From: Mesostigma viride
Lineage: Eukaryota > Streptophyta > Mesostigmatophyceae > Mesostigmatales > Mesostigmataceae
Length of the DNA: 43,089 nucleotides
Reading direction: 5' to 3'
Assembly: GCA_009746045.1 (NCBI GenBank)
Contig: RPFO01000982.1
Span: 37,501 to 80,589, forward strand
Every line of letters starts with the position of its first letter. Position 1 is the stretch's first letter. The position numbers and the translations under genes are program-made. Below are positions 23,639 through 33,307 of this stretch, piece after piece. The notes beneath the pieces were generated by a model. The model was not told the origin of the DNA. It saw nothing but the letters and a program-made list of their open reading frames with translations, and did not search any database.

Positions 23639-24451
23639 TACACCCGCTGCAGTACACAAGGGGCCAACTTGGAAACTACACTAACACCGGTAATTTGCCG
23701 CGATGAATGGATGGCGGAGCGCGGCCGACAGATGCAGGCTGTGGGAATGCTGCCCGCGAGCACTATCTCGAAGCTCGCGGCGAAACCGTGGAGGCTTTGG
23801 TAACGAGACTGGTCTGCACGCAGCACTTATCAGCTCGCCTGCAACCAATTTGCTGGTGGCAGTCATATCCTCGTTTCTGTCCGACCGGTTTCCTGCTGTC
23901 GCGTGTGCCCTGAAACCAGCGCGGCAGTGAAACAGAGAAACAGCACTCCAGACTGGAGCACGCACCAGGTGTCCGACCGCACGGCGCCAAGCGGTCTCGG
24001 ATCTCGTTTCCGGCCTCACTGGGACAGGTTACATGCGCCGGAGCCAGACGATAGTTGCGTAGTACGATGAATCTCAGGATACGGTGGTTCTGAAACGTGG
24101 AAAAATACGGAACCACAGACAAACGTGGCAAAAGTACGGCGGAGAGCTAGATAAGCACAGAAAGGAAACGTATATCTGGCACTCGACAGGTCGGGGCGAA
24201 ATGAAGCCTTTGTCGAGCGATAGGTAAAATCGGTGGCGCACCCGATCTTTTGGATTACAAGGAACCGGTAGGCGACGCAACCTTCGGTTGCCGCAAGATC
24301 GGTTACCAGTGCTTGGCCAATCAGGAGACACGCTTCTGACGTTATCGGGAACTGATTGTGAAAAAAGCTTCCTAGCGAGCCTGCCCGCTACCTTGCACGC
24401 ACATTCCACCAGCCTCGGCAAACTCCACCACTCAACCCTAAACCCACCAAA
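23639..24451. promoter_or_regulatory. Divergent promoter region shared by the cyclophilin gene and psbW
   Basis: 813 bp separate the cyclophilin start (23638, minus) from the psbW start (24452, plus). No exon is evident. Both products go to the thylakoid, so shared light control is possible but only inferred. I cannot point to a definite TATA box or light-response element. Confidence 0.4.
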
Positions 24452-25407
24452 ATGCAGGCTGTGGCTATGTCCGTCTCCGTCCCATCGGTGGCTGCTTTCG
24501 CGCCAGCGCTGCCACAGCGCCTGGTTGCCAGGAAGCCACAGGGTAGGTCTTTTTTGGCCGGGTTTTCGTGGTCCGTTAGGGAGTTAGGGGGTTTCTGTGT
24601 CCAGCGCCGACCGCGGCCTCCTGGCTCCCAGCTCATTTGGTTTCCCGCTCGCCGGGTGTTGGAAACTTTGGGGAATGGTTACTTTATTGGTCAGCTATGC
24701 GTTGACGAAGAAAGAGAGGGCCTTCCTGCTATAACCGTCTAATCAATACATCTCCTGTTATCTCCTGTTTGTTGCGTTCCTATTTCCCCTTTCCCCTTCC
24801 ACACTTGGTTTGTGGCCATGGCTGCGTCATCCTCAAATGCGCATTACAATCAAGCAGCCGCTGCCCGTGTCCCTGCTAAGTGCGGTAAGTGCTTCGACTG
24901 TACTGTCCAAGTGGAACTCCATTTCCGCCATATCCGTTTAAGGTGGAATGCTCGTCTCTGGGGTGCTAAGTTTCTCGGGTGTACATTCATTCATGCGGAT
25001 GTATGTTGCTTTGTAGATGCCTGTCGTCGTTTTGTTCCCGATCTTGGTGGAATGGTCCATCATTTTGTTCCATGCTTTGAATCCTTGCCCGTGAACTGAC
25101 CTGGCCGCCATATCTGTTGTGTGTTCGAAATTTTACAGCCCGCAAGGCTGTCGTCTGCCAGGCCCAGAAGAACGAGGCCGCCGTTGCCGTCTCGGCCGCT
25201 GCCATCGCCTCCAGCGTTGCTTTCGCTGCCCCCGCCCAGGCCATCATTGAGGATGCCATGTACACCGAGGGTGCCGGCATTGCCCTGGGTCTGAACAGCG
25301 GCGCTCTGGGTTTCGTCATGTTGGGCGCGTTCACCCTCGTCTGGTCCCTGTACAGCAGCTATACCCGCAGCCTCGATAGCTCCGAGGATGGTGGTCTTGA
25401 CCTGTAA
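24452..25407 (+). CDS. psbW: Photosystem II reaction center protein W precursor, chloroplastic, 128 aa, 3 exons
   Basis: Exons 24452-24542, 24858-24884 and 25139-25407; phases chain to TAA at 25405. PsbW is a small single-span thylakoid protein of photosystem II that stabilises PSII-LHCII supercomplexes. The first ~45 residues are an S/A/V/R-rich chloroplast transit peptide. A second, thylakoid-targeting hydrophobic stretch (VAVSAAAIASSVAFAAPAQA) ends at AQA. The mature protein then starts IIEDAMYTEG and is 54 residues, the usual length. The diagnostic C-terminus follows: one membrane span (FVMLGAFTLVWSLY), then SYTRSLD and an acidic tail ending GLDL. Exon 2 is a 27-nt microexon with tandem AAGCAG acceptors: using the first AG would add one alanine. 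The start context CACCAAAATGC is good. Confidence 0.95.
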
Positions 25408-26090
25408 ATCGATTTGACATCGATAAAGTCTGAAACATGCAGCAGGGACGAGTGGCCCATGCGGAGCAAAAAGTTTCTTTGAGCGCTGCCCGCCCAGCTC
25501 TTTAAAAATAAATCAATAATAATTCTTTTTGAACACAACTCTGAGGGATACCCAGGTTCCCATAAAACCTTTTGGCAAATGCCATGGACATTTCATTTTG
25601 GTTGTAGCAATTGAGACAGTGTGGTGTTGCCGCATTTAGTATACATGCATTCTGCTGTCTGTAAGAAGAATAGGACGGAGGGAGAATGGTGGGCTTGATG
25701 ATGTCTTTGCCAAAGCTCAGGATGCCAATCGATTTGGCATTGCATCCCCTAAGTGTCATCTGACCTCACGTCTTATTGCACCCACAGTAGATGCTGCAGA
25801 GCTCTCCTCGTGAATAGTTTTCGGTTGGACCTGAAGCCTGCCTTCTCGGCAGTGGAAGAAGGATGGGTGCCTCTGCCATGTTTTTGTTGTGTCAGGGATT
25901 CATCCATTCACTCATGCCTCCGTTGGGAGAGTTAAGAGGTACCCACTTTTGAGAACTTACATTTCATCCCTGTTTGATGCACAGCAAGAAGGGGGCATGG
26001 GACCCACCCCTTCTCTGGTTGCCTTGAAAGGCAGGCCACAGGTTCAATTGAATTGCTCGCTGGGAGAGTCTAGTAACTATCGTCCAGGGA
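25408..26090. other. psbW 3' flank, no gene seen
   Basis: A possible AAUAAA-type polyadenylation signal (AAAAATAAATCAATAA) is at about 25504-25519, ~100 bp after the stop. Beyond that I find no domain-bearing frame on either strand. Confidence 0.5.
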
Positions 26091-26210
26091 TAGTTAATTA
26101 ATTAATTAACTAGGAACATAAACTCCGTTGGGTCCCCAGTTCGATTCCGGTCGGATTCATTTGCAGATCGCGTTTTCCGCGGCCTGGCACTGAACGCAAA
26201 GGTTTTCACC

Positions 26211-26357
26211 TTTGCGGAGTGTCTGATCAGAATAAACTCTGTTGGGAGTGTATGTAGCACATTTCCATCACAATTCATATTCATCATCCTGAACGACTCG
26301 AACACGCGGACAAGATAACGGCAGGCTCGAGCTACAATGGTCCGGATTCTCCCGATT
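26211..26357 (-). mobile_element. SINE-like element, copy 2, with a LINE-matching tail
   Basis: Reading the minus strand, the head contains TAGCTCGAG (weak A-box-like) and a perfect B-box core GTTCGAGTC (26303-26295). Next is a linker (ATGATGAATATGAATTGTGATGG in the genome, 26287-26265). The tail 26262-26235 matches the 3' end of the nearby LINE copies at 26 of 28 positions. Pol III origin from a tRNA-like gene is inferred; the A-to-B box spacing is shorter than in a real tRNA. Confidence 0.6.
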
Positions 26358-26371
26358 CATGATGACAATGT

Positions 26372-26483
26372 AATTAATTAATTAATTAATTAAAATCATA
26401 GCTCCGTTGGGAGCATATGTAACACACCTTTGCGGAGTGCCTGATCAGAATATGTAACACATAGCCCTGAGAAAGGGGCATCT
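26372..26483 (-). mobile_element. Old inverted LINE 3'-end fragment with AATT-rich tail
   Basis: After an (ATTA)n run at 26372-26392, the sequence CTCCGTTGGGAGCATATGTA and later CACATAGCCCTGAGA are the reverse complement of the LINE 3' UTR end (compare 27150-27204). A ~36-bp piece containing CTTTGCGGAGTGCCTGATCAG splits it. The same piece occurs at 26213-26233. Confidence 0.65.
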
Positions 26484-26494
26484 ATGGTGTTGGT

Positions 26495-27232
26495 AAGGCA
26501 GGGCCGCCCCCGCTCCTTCTCACCTTTAAGACCCCGGCGGACAAGATTTCTTTTCTCAGACGCCGCAAGCGGCTCGAGAAGACTCTCTTCACCCTTGATG
26601 ACGACTTGACCCTGGCGCAGCAACAACGGCGACGGGAGCTATGGCCGACCTACCTCCAGCTCCGGCAGACCAAGGCGGGACAGCCGGTGTACTGGAAGGG
26701 GGCGGCCATCTACGTCGGCCATAAGCCCTGGCAGGCGACCCCCTCCCCCCCCGCGGCCCCAGCGACTCCAGACGCCCCAGCTTAGGGGAATATAGCAGTA
26801 GTAGTGTAGAATAGATAGACCGTGGCCATGTACATGTACGCCTCCTAGAGGCACTATCTCAGCTAAGCCACGCGCTTTACTTAATCATGTACATGTGTGC
26901 CTATTATGAGCCACACCCCAGATGATGCCTAGCTTTATTTAGTTCTGTTGTGCCTATGCAGGGAATAACTCTCTGCTGAGACGCCATGCCCTAGCTTCTT
27001 TGTATAGCTATGCTGATCTTCCCCCCCATGACAGGCTCCCCCTTCGCTGGGCATAGCTTGAAGATCATGGGGCTGCCAGTGCCCTGGTGCACCTAGAGCA
27101 AGGGTCCTTTACATCCCCACCCTTGCAGGAAGTAGCTTAGGATGTATGATAGGCCATACGCCCCCTCTCAAGGGCTATGTGCTACATATACTCCCAACGG
27201 AGTTATGTTACAATTCAATTCAATTCAATTCA
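26495..27232 (+). mobile_element. 5'-truncated ORF1-only LINE copy A with 11-bp target-site duplication
   Basis: The element is flanked by exact 11-bp direct repeats, ATGGTGTTGGT at 26484-26494 and 27233-27243. It begins inside the ORF1 C-terminal domain, whose remnant ends with TAG at 26783. A ~420-bp 3' UTR and a (CAATT)n tail (27210-27232) follow. It is closely similar to copy B from 28277 on. It landed in the older inverted LINE fragment on its left. No RT sequence is present. Confidence 0.85.
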
Positions 27233-27243
27233 ATGGTGTTGGT

Positions 27244-27704
27244 CTTTCTCAGTTACAAAATATGGTGTTGTTCTTTCTCAGTTACATCGTTTTTCCCGTC
27301 TTTGCTCTTATCGTGTTGATTTCATCACGACTCTTGTTGAACTCTTGCAGCGTTTATTGGTCAAAGACTAAGACCGAGCCATTATGCTCCGTCAAGTCCG
27401 ATGTTTTTTGCAACGTCACCCACATCTGTTCGGTGCTGCCCCTTGGCACAAGCTCTACAAACAGGTCGTGGACCGGCTGGATCGCATAGTATCTCCGCAC
27501 ATCTGAACCCTGTGATGCCAGATCTCCTTTGCGGCCGTTCCGAGCTTGGCACTGGATTCGTTGTCCACATCGTCGCGTCGCTGCAGCAACACGATGTTTT
27601 CTGGCATCCGCGGGCTTTGGGTTCCCGCCGCACATTTGAAAGTGCTGTCCTCCGGCTTTTTGCCTTTGCACCGTGTGCAGTTCTTGGACGTTTGGAATCA
27701 TGGC
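27244..27704. other. Unassigned stretch between LINE copies A and B
   Basis: It starts with a ~28-bp near-duplicate of the flank (ATGGTGTTGKTCTTTCTCAG, twice, from 27233 and 27262). Then comes sequence with broken coding flavour (LFGAAPWHKLYKQVVDRL in one frame) that matches no family I recognise. It is pre-insertion host DNA or an older repeat. Confidence 0.4.
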
Positions 27705-28568
27705 ATGGCTAACGTAGCTTTCGAGCAGCACGTGACCCCTCTTGCCGCAGATGTGGCGGCAATTGGCGGCACGCTGGCTGCTGAGCTTCCCACCATCCCC
27801 ACCGCCACCGCCACCCTCCTCGCCTCCACCTCCCCCCCCCCCTCCGCCTCCACCGACTCCATCACCGCCCAGCTCCGCGACATCGACCAGCGCCTCAAGG
27901 ATAATGCAATCGCTATCGAGGTCTTGCAGAACACAGCAGGCCTCACCGCCCAGGCAGTGAAGGACATTGCCGCCAAGCCAGCCCCGGCTGGCCTGGCCGG
28001 CGATGCCCCTCCCATCACGACCTGGGCGGACATGCTTAAGCAACATACCACCTCCACCACCTCCGCCGTCGCAGCCCAGCTCCAGCGGCAGACGCTTGAC
28101 CTCCGCGAGGAGGCCGAGCTCGCCAAGCGCAGCCTCAACGCCATACTCAAGAACTTCGACATGGAAGCAGGTGAGAATTCCGAGAAGCTTGCACGCGCGT
28201 TTGAGAGCAAAATCCTTGCACGCATGGGCCTTCTTGGTGAGATCAAGCTGACCGCCCACCGCCTCCCCCGCGCGCGGGGTAAGGCAGGGGCGCCTCCGCT
28301 TCTTCTCATCTTTGATAGCCCAGCGGACAAGATTTCGTTCCTCCGACGCCGCAAGCGGCTCGAGAATACTCACTTCACCGTGGACGACGACTTGACCCTG
28401 GCACAGCAACAACGGCGACGGGAGCTATGGCCGACCTACCTCCAGCTCCGGCAGACCAAGGCGGGCCAGCCGGTGTACTGGAAGGGGGCGGCCATCTACG
28501 TCGGCCACAAGCCCTGGCAAGCGACCCCCTCGACCACCGCGGCCCCAGCAACTCCAGCCCCAGCCTAG
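27705..28568 (+). CDS. L1-ORF1-like RNA-binding protein of LINE copy B, 287 aa
   Basis: The open frame runs from the ATG at 27705 to TAG at 28568. The N-terminal third is A/T/P-rich. The middle is helical/coiled coil (ITAQLRDIDQRLKDNAIAIE; LREEAELAKRSLNAILKN). The end is an ORF1 C-terminal domain: LLLIFDSPADKISFLRRR, DDDLTLAQQQRRRELW, then VYWKGAAIYVG. Such proteins trimerise and coat LINE RNA in ribonucleoprotein particles. The first four codons lie in the target-site duplication, so this start codon came from the insertion site and not from the element. No zinc knuckle and no RT frame are present. Confidence 0.75.
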   Translation: MANVAFEQHVTPLAADVAAIGGTLAAELPTIPTATATLLASTSPPPSASTDSITAQLRDIDQRLKDNAIAIEVLQNTAGLTAQAVKDIAAKPAPAGLAGDAPPITTWADMLKQHTTSTTSAVAAQLQRQTLDLREEAELAKRSLNAILKNFDMEAGENSEKLARAFESKILARMGLLGEIKLTAHRLPRARGKAGAPPLLLIFDSPADKISFLRRRKRLENTHFTVDDDLTLAQQQRRRELWPTYLQLRQTKAGQPVYWKGAAIYVGHKPWQATPSTTAAPATPAPA

Positions 28569-29002
28569 GGGAATACAGCAGTAGTGTAGAATAGTTAGAC
28601 AGTGGCCTTGTACATGCCCGCCTACTACAGGCACTATACCAGCTTCGGCCTAGCCTTTAGTCATGTACATGTGTGCCTATGATGAGCCACCCTCCAGATG
28701 ATACCTAGCTTTATTTAATTATGCCGTGCCCATGCAGGGGGTCACTCCCTGCTGAGAAGCCATGCCCTAGCTTTTGTATAGCTGTGCTGATCTTCCCCAC
28801 CTATGACAGGCTCCCCTTAGCTGGGTGTTGCCTGAAACTCTGGGTGGTCAGGCCCTAGTGCACCTAGAGCAAGTGTTGTTTACATTCCCACCCTTGCAGG
28901 AAGTAGCTTAGAATGTATGATAGGCCATATGCCCCTTCTCTGGGCTATGTGCTACATATACTCCCAACGGAGTTATGTTACAATTCAATTCAATTCAATT
29001 CA
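27716..29002 (+). mobile_element. 5'-truncated ORF1-only LINE copy B with 11-bp target-site duplication
   Basis: It is bounded by exact direct repeats ATGGCTAACGT at 27705-27715 and 29003-29013. It contains most of ORF1, a 3' UTR (28569-28978) clearly related to that of copy A, and a (CAATT)n tail (28979-29002). The ORF1 frame is intact and the duplication perfect, so the insertion looks recent. Confidence 0.88.
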
Positions 29003-29230
29003 ATGGCTAACGTGATGACTGACTAGCTACCTTTTCAGTGGTTTTCCATTTGCGGGTATTTCCTCGTAAATGGTGGGAGAGCGATCGCAGCAATGGTGCT
29101 CACCACTAGACACTCCCGGCCAGTTAGGCTCGAAACACACGCCCTGATCAAGCATGCTGTTTCCGGCCCCACCGTCTAGGTCATCTAGTCGCTGTACACG
29201 TAAGCCAGCCATAATTTCAATGCACAAGGA

Positions 29231-29352
29231 TACACATTTCCATCACCATTCATCTTCATCATCCTGAACGACTCGAACACGCGGACAAGATAACGGCAGG
29301 CTCGAGCTACCATGGTCCGGATTCTCCCGATTTCTGGCCTGCGCTGGTTGTC
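29231..29352 (-). mobile_element. SINE-like element, copy 3
   Basis: It shares with copy 2 the linker (ACATTTCCATCAC), the B-box core (GACTCGAAC on plus, 29270-29278) and the CGGACAAGATAACGG core. With copy 1 it shares the extension TTTCTGGCCTGCGCTRGTTG. It lacks the LINE-like tail. Confidence 0.7.
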
Positions 29353-29554
29353 TCCTTGATCTATGGGTTTGTAATACAATCAGGGCTACAACCTGCAGGT
29401 GGAGGATGTACAACTATCACCTGCTCTGCATGGGTGCACAAGGTGCACCTGCACCGCCATGATGGTTCATGCCTCCTTAACAAGCACAGGCACCCAGGGC
29501 CGGGTTATATGACAATGTAAGATTGGTTGGTATTAGTTGGTTTTGGCTACGTCC

Positions 29555-29945
29555 TTAAGCGCTCTGCCGAGGACCTCCTGCACCCCGCCCCCTTGACCGA
29601 ATCCACCTTCCTCCTCCACCTCCACGACGCCCTCTCACAGCACATGACGCCCCTTGCTGCAGATGTGGAAGCTGTGGGTGGCACGCTGGCTCCCCACCAT
29701 CCCCACCGCCACCGCCACCCTCGCCTCCACCCCCCCACCCCCCTCGATCCGCCTCCACCGACTCCATCGATCACCGCCCAGCTCCGCGACATCGAGGTCC
29801 AGCGCCTCAAGGACACTGCCATCGCCATCGAGGTCCTGCAAAACAACGCAGGCCTCACCGGCCGCCCGGCAGGCGGTGAAGGGCATTGCCGCCAAGCCAG
29901 ACCCTGGCCGGCGATGCTCCTCCCATGCATCACGACCACATCACC
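29555..29945 (+). mobile_element. Decayed ORF1 fragment, LINE copy C
   Basis: It aligns with copy B from about 27722 (CAGCACRTGACSCC) to about 28015 (CCCATCACGAC). It also extends further 5' (AEDLLHPAPLTEST and on), which shows that copy B lacks upstream ORF1. Frameshifts break the reading (LQNNAGLT is followed by an out-of-frame piece). The 3' half is missing. Confidence 0.7.
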
Positions 29946-31715
29946 TAAAATCGGTCCGTCCGGTTACATGAGATCCTGGGAATTTTGGCGCGAACGCGTC
30001 GCGTTGAGGACGACGGGACCAGAAAAATTCCACCTCGCATGGCTGTCGACCCTATGTCCGCCGGAATATCAGTCATAAGTCAATTATGCATGTTAAGTCG
30101 CTGCGATCGATGCAAACGACGCGTAAACTCTCCTGCTTTGCGATGATGCATGGTAGATATTATTCGCGTATGTTCATGCGTCAAAATAATTCGCAAACTG
30201 AGACGCTATTTTTTTGTGTCAGCCAGATCTGGAATTGGCAGCGAAAATGCATGTTTATTAATTGTGGGGGAAACTTTTTTGTTGGAAGCTCACAATTCCC
30301 AAAAGGTCGAATCCGAATGGGCTTCAAGTCTACTTTCACGAGCGCTGATCAGTTTTTCGAGAAACGAATCACATTTTCCAGGCTGTCGCATTACCTGCCG
30401 GCAGGTCAGATTTTGCTGTTTTCAGTGACGTTTACGACCGTCCTTGCTTGATGCGTTTCTTCCTTTTTTTCGGCTCACGGCATGGCGGGGCTTGTTCCAA
30501 CATGCCTGCGGAGGTGTAAGCTGTGTAGCCATGATTTAAAAGTCACATATTGCTCTCGCGCCACCATCTGTTACTGCTCGACACTGCAAGAAACACTGGT
30601 TGCCTGCTCGCAACGCAAGCACAAGCACGACAACGGTGCCCTTATCCACATCCAGGCGTGTATTTCCGAGAAAAACTTCAGGCTTTTGTCGCGGCATACC
30701 TTCGGTGTTCCAAGCCGTTCACCGCTCCCCGAAATAGTCTTATGACTCGCTTTAAAAGCATTGTGGGTTCGCGTCCGCCATCTCCGGCAGGTGCTGACAC
30801 GAGATGTTTGCGCTGAACCTGGACTGCAAGGTCGCCCGCTACCGGTTAGCTGTACGTATTTAGCAAGCTCTGGATGATATTGTCATGGTTTTGGTGCAGG
30901 AAGGTGCTGTGGGGGGTCTATCTCACCTCTTTACCTAGCTTTCCTTCTCCTAGCTTGACAGCTAAGTTTGCATCAGGAAGTCATGCTTGTTGACAAAGCT
31001 CGATGGATGTCAACCTTGGGATGTGCTGTGAAGGTGTTAGCATGCTTGCTTGAAGAATTGAATGCGTATGTGTGCAAGCAATCGACATTTTTTTTAAGGG
31101 CAGTAGGTAGCAGCCACGTTCTTATTCAATTGTGTCAGGACGTCTATGTTGCCTTTACTGCACTCTGTCCTAGAGGAGTTTGATGCCACTGTAGATGACT
31201 ATGACCAGTGGGGTGGTGAGGATGGGCCGGTGTGCTGGGGTGCGCCTGAAGGGCATCTTGGATCACGTGACCCTTAGGCAATCATGCCAGGCTGTGCAGT
31301 TTATGGCTTGTGGTGTATGGATGCAGCGGGTGAAGCAGGTTGTCGTTGCCATGGCCTGTGTTAGTGAACTCTATCATCTTTTAACTTACCCAAAGCCCCC
31401 CTAGACCTAAACTGCCTCGCCTTCTTTGAGGGGTTGCCTTCTTTGAGGAGTGCCATGTCTTGAAAGGTTTGTTGGGGCCCAGGCCTTTCAGAGTAGGTTG
31501 AGGTGGAGAGGGGTGGCACACTGCTAGGTGATGGCAGGGCCATCAATGTGATGCACCTTACGTTGGGATGGGGACCATGCTGTTACGTCTTGGATATCTA
31601 CCACCACCTCTACCTCTAATGGGCCTGATACTACCTAAACTGGTCAGGCCTCCTCTACTCAAACCCCTAGCGAAAGACGAACGTGACGGAGCTGATCTCA
31701 ATGCATTAACGTATG
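29946..31715. other. Unassigned region left of the Ty3 LTR
   Basis: No protein family is recognised. An ATG in good context (CACGGCATGGCGG, 30482) opens an 87-codon frame rich in Cys but without a known motif. A 45-codon frame at 31147-31281 (from MLPLLHSVLEEFDATVDDYD, then an acidic and Gly-rich stretch) looks protein-like but has no clear partners. Either could be part of a gene I cannot assemble. Confidence 0.3.
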
Positions 31716-32149
31716 TGTTACTGTAATACGCCATACAACCATTTACCAAAACCCGTTTACTCCAGGAATAGAGGAAGGAAACACACTACACTGCCGTGAC
31801 CCAAGCCTAAATGTGTTAATTCATTTAACACACGCCGAGTGCACACACGAGGGGTAGAACGTGCATAAATGGTCACCAACGGTCCAACACGCTCGGGCCG
31901 ACATGGCCCTCGCCTACAGATGCACGCTGGTCCACTACATCTACAGATGCACGCTGGTCCACTACATTCTACCAAAGGATCAGGACCACTAGTAAAGTAC
32001 GCGGCGCGGCGCCCAAGGCACCCAATGTACCACAGTACTGTTACGAGGACAATATGTCCCGGTAGGAGCTACACGTAAACCTAGGGACAACCGAGGCAAA
32101 AGACCTAATTTACGTCCGTAACTACAACGAATTGTTACGCGACGTAACA
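31716..32149 (-). repeat. 3' LTR of the Ty3/gypsy element
   Basis: On the minus strand the LTR starts TGTTACG (32149) right after a polypurine tract. It ends GTAACA (31716), so the ends are inverted TGTTAC/GTAACA with TG..CA termini. It is about 434 bp. It contains two tandem copies of a ~24-bp unit (CAGATGCACGCTGGTCCACT, about 31918-31965 on plus). The five bases after it on the plus-strand left flank, GTATG, are the candidate target duplication. The 5' LTR is outside the window, so the length is unverified. Confidence 0.6.
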
Positions 32150-32160
32150 CCTCCCCCCCC
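32150..32160 (-). promoter_or_regulatory. Polypurine tract for plus-strand DNA priming
   Basis: GGGGGGGGAGG on the minus strand directly abuts the LTR start TGTTACG. This is where Ty3-type elements have the RNase-H-resistant primer. Confidence 0.7.
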
Positions 32161-32518
32161 ACAAAGGTAGGGAGCCCTCTCCCTACGCACAGGGAGGAAA
32201 ACAAGGGGTAGGAAACCTAATGCACCCAGCACACACCAACACAATCGGCAGACCATCCAAGATACAAGCACCAACGTATTAACTCGGTCTCCACCACCAC
32301 GCCGGGAGGTGTAGGGTTAGCCAGCACCAAGCCTGGTGGTAGGTTCCCCTAACTGCCTGGAACAAAGTCCTTGCCGGGGGGAACGGCACTGGGCAGGACA
32401 CACAGAGTAAACAAATCAGTACCAAGGACCAAGAACGACCAGTCAACTGGCCAGAACGTGAGGGCGACTCTATATACCGGAGGGACAACACCCTCAGGTC
32501 GGGCCTAAGGCCCTCTAT

Positions 32519-33307
32519 CTAATGGCCATCCGTCTGGTAGGTACCACGGGAGGCCAGCAGGACATCCAGGTACGCCTGGTAGTGAGACACATCCTCAGCA
32601 TTGTCGTGCCTATCTACAGTGAGGAAAACATCGGCCCACACGCCGTCAGGAAAAAGACCCAGGAAGGCCCAGTAATACCTATGCTGCGTAAGAACGACCT
32701 GGCCCCGGGCCCAGTCCAGGAAACCACAGGCAAAGAGGCGTAGGAAAGGCTCTACCGCGATCAGGCAGAGAGCCCGCAGGAGCAGGCGATGGTACCGGAT
32801 CCGAGGGCGCATACCCGTCGGGAAAAACAGATCTACCAGGGGCTCCACGTTGGACGGCCACAACCGGATATGCCGAATCTCACGGGAGCGCCACCGACGG
32901 GCACACTGTCGCGACCCGAACGTCTCGAGGTAGTCGCTAGCCCGGGGAGGAGGATGACCCCGAGAGTCCAAACCCTGGCCCGGGATGGGCGCTGGACGAC
33001 GGGCATCCCACTCTAGGATGGGCTGAAGGACCGTGCTGTACGTGGCACCCGGCACCGCAGGAAACTCTACCGTAAGGGCATCTGAGGCCATAATGCCCAG
33101 AGGCGGAGGGTAAGCCCACTGGAACCCGCCGTAGGTGTCCAAGTCATTGTGGCGCCTAGCCCAGCGATACAGGACGCGCCGAACCAGGATCTCACCCTGG
33201 AACACCGGATCAGCTAAAATAACCATGTCGAAAGGAGGCCGATCAGTCTCAACTGGTAGGCCACGGTCCCGCGGCGCCCGACACACCTGGGAGAACCCGT
33301 AGGACAT
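32519..33307 (-). CDS. Accessory ORF of the Ty3 element, 262 aa, unknown function
   Basis: ATG at 33307, stop at 32519. It is rich in W, Y, F and R. Notable stretches are FDMVILADPVFQGEILVRRV, a hydrophobic run LLLRALCLIAVEPFLRLFA, and a helical-looking end. It has no zinc knuckle, protease or enzyme motif that I can see. It overlaps the preceding ORF by 94 bp in another frame. It might be a capsid-like (Gag) domain in an unusual place, or an env-position protein with one membrane-like segment; neither is shown. Confidence 0.55.
   Translation of the reverse strand: MSYGFSQVCRAPRDRGLPVETDRPPFDMVILADPVFQGEILVRRVLYRWARRHNDLDTYGGFQWAYPPPLGIMASDALTVEFPAVPGATYSTVLQPILEWDARRPAPIPGQGLDSRGHPPPRASDYLETFGSRQCARRWRSREIRHIRLWPSNVEPLVDLFFPTGMRPRIRYHRLLLRALCLIAVEPFLRLFACGFLDWARGQVVLTQHRYYWAFLGLFPDGVWADVFLTVDRHDNAEDVSHYQAYLDVLLASRGTYQTDGH

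Noticed and set aside
26130-26160. tRNA gene suggested by CAGTTCGATTCC
   Set aside because: It resembles a T-arm, but no matching acceptor, D or anticodon arms can be drawn around it.
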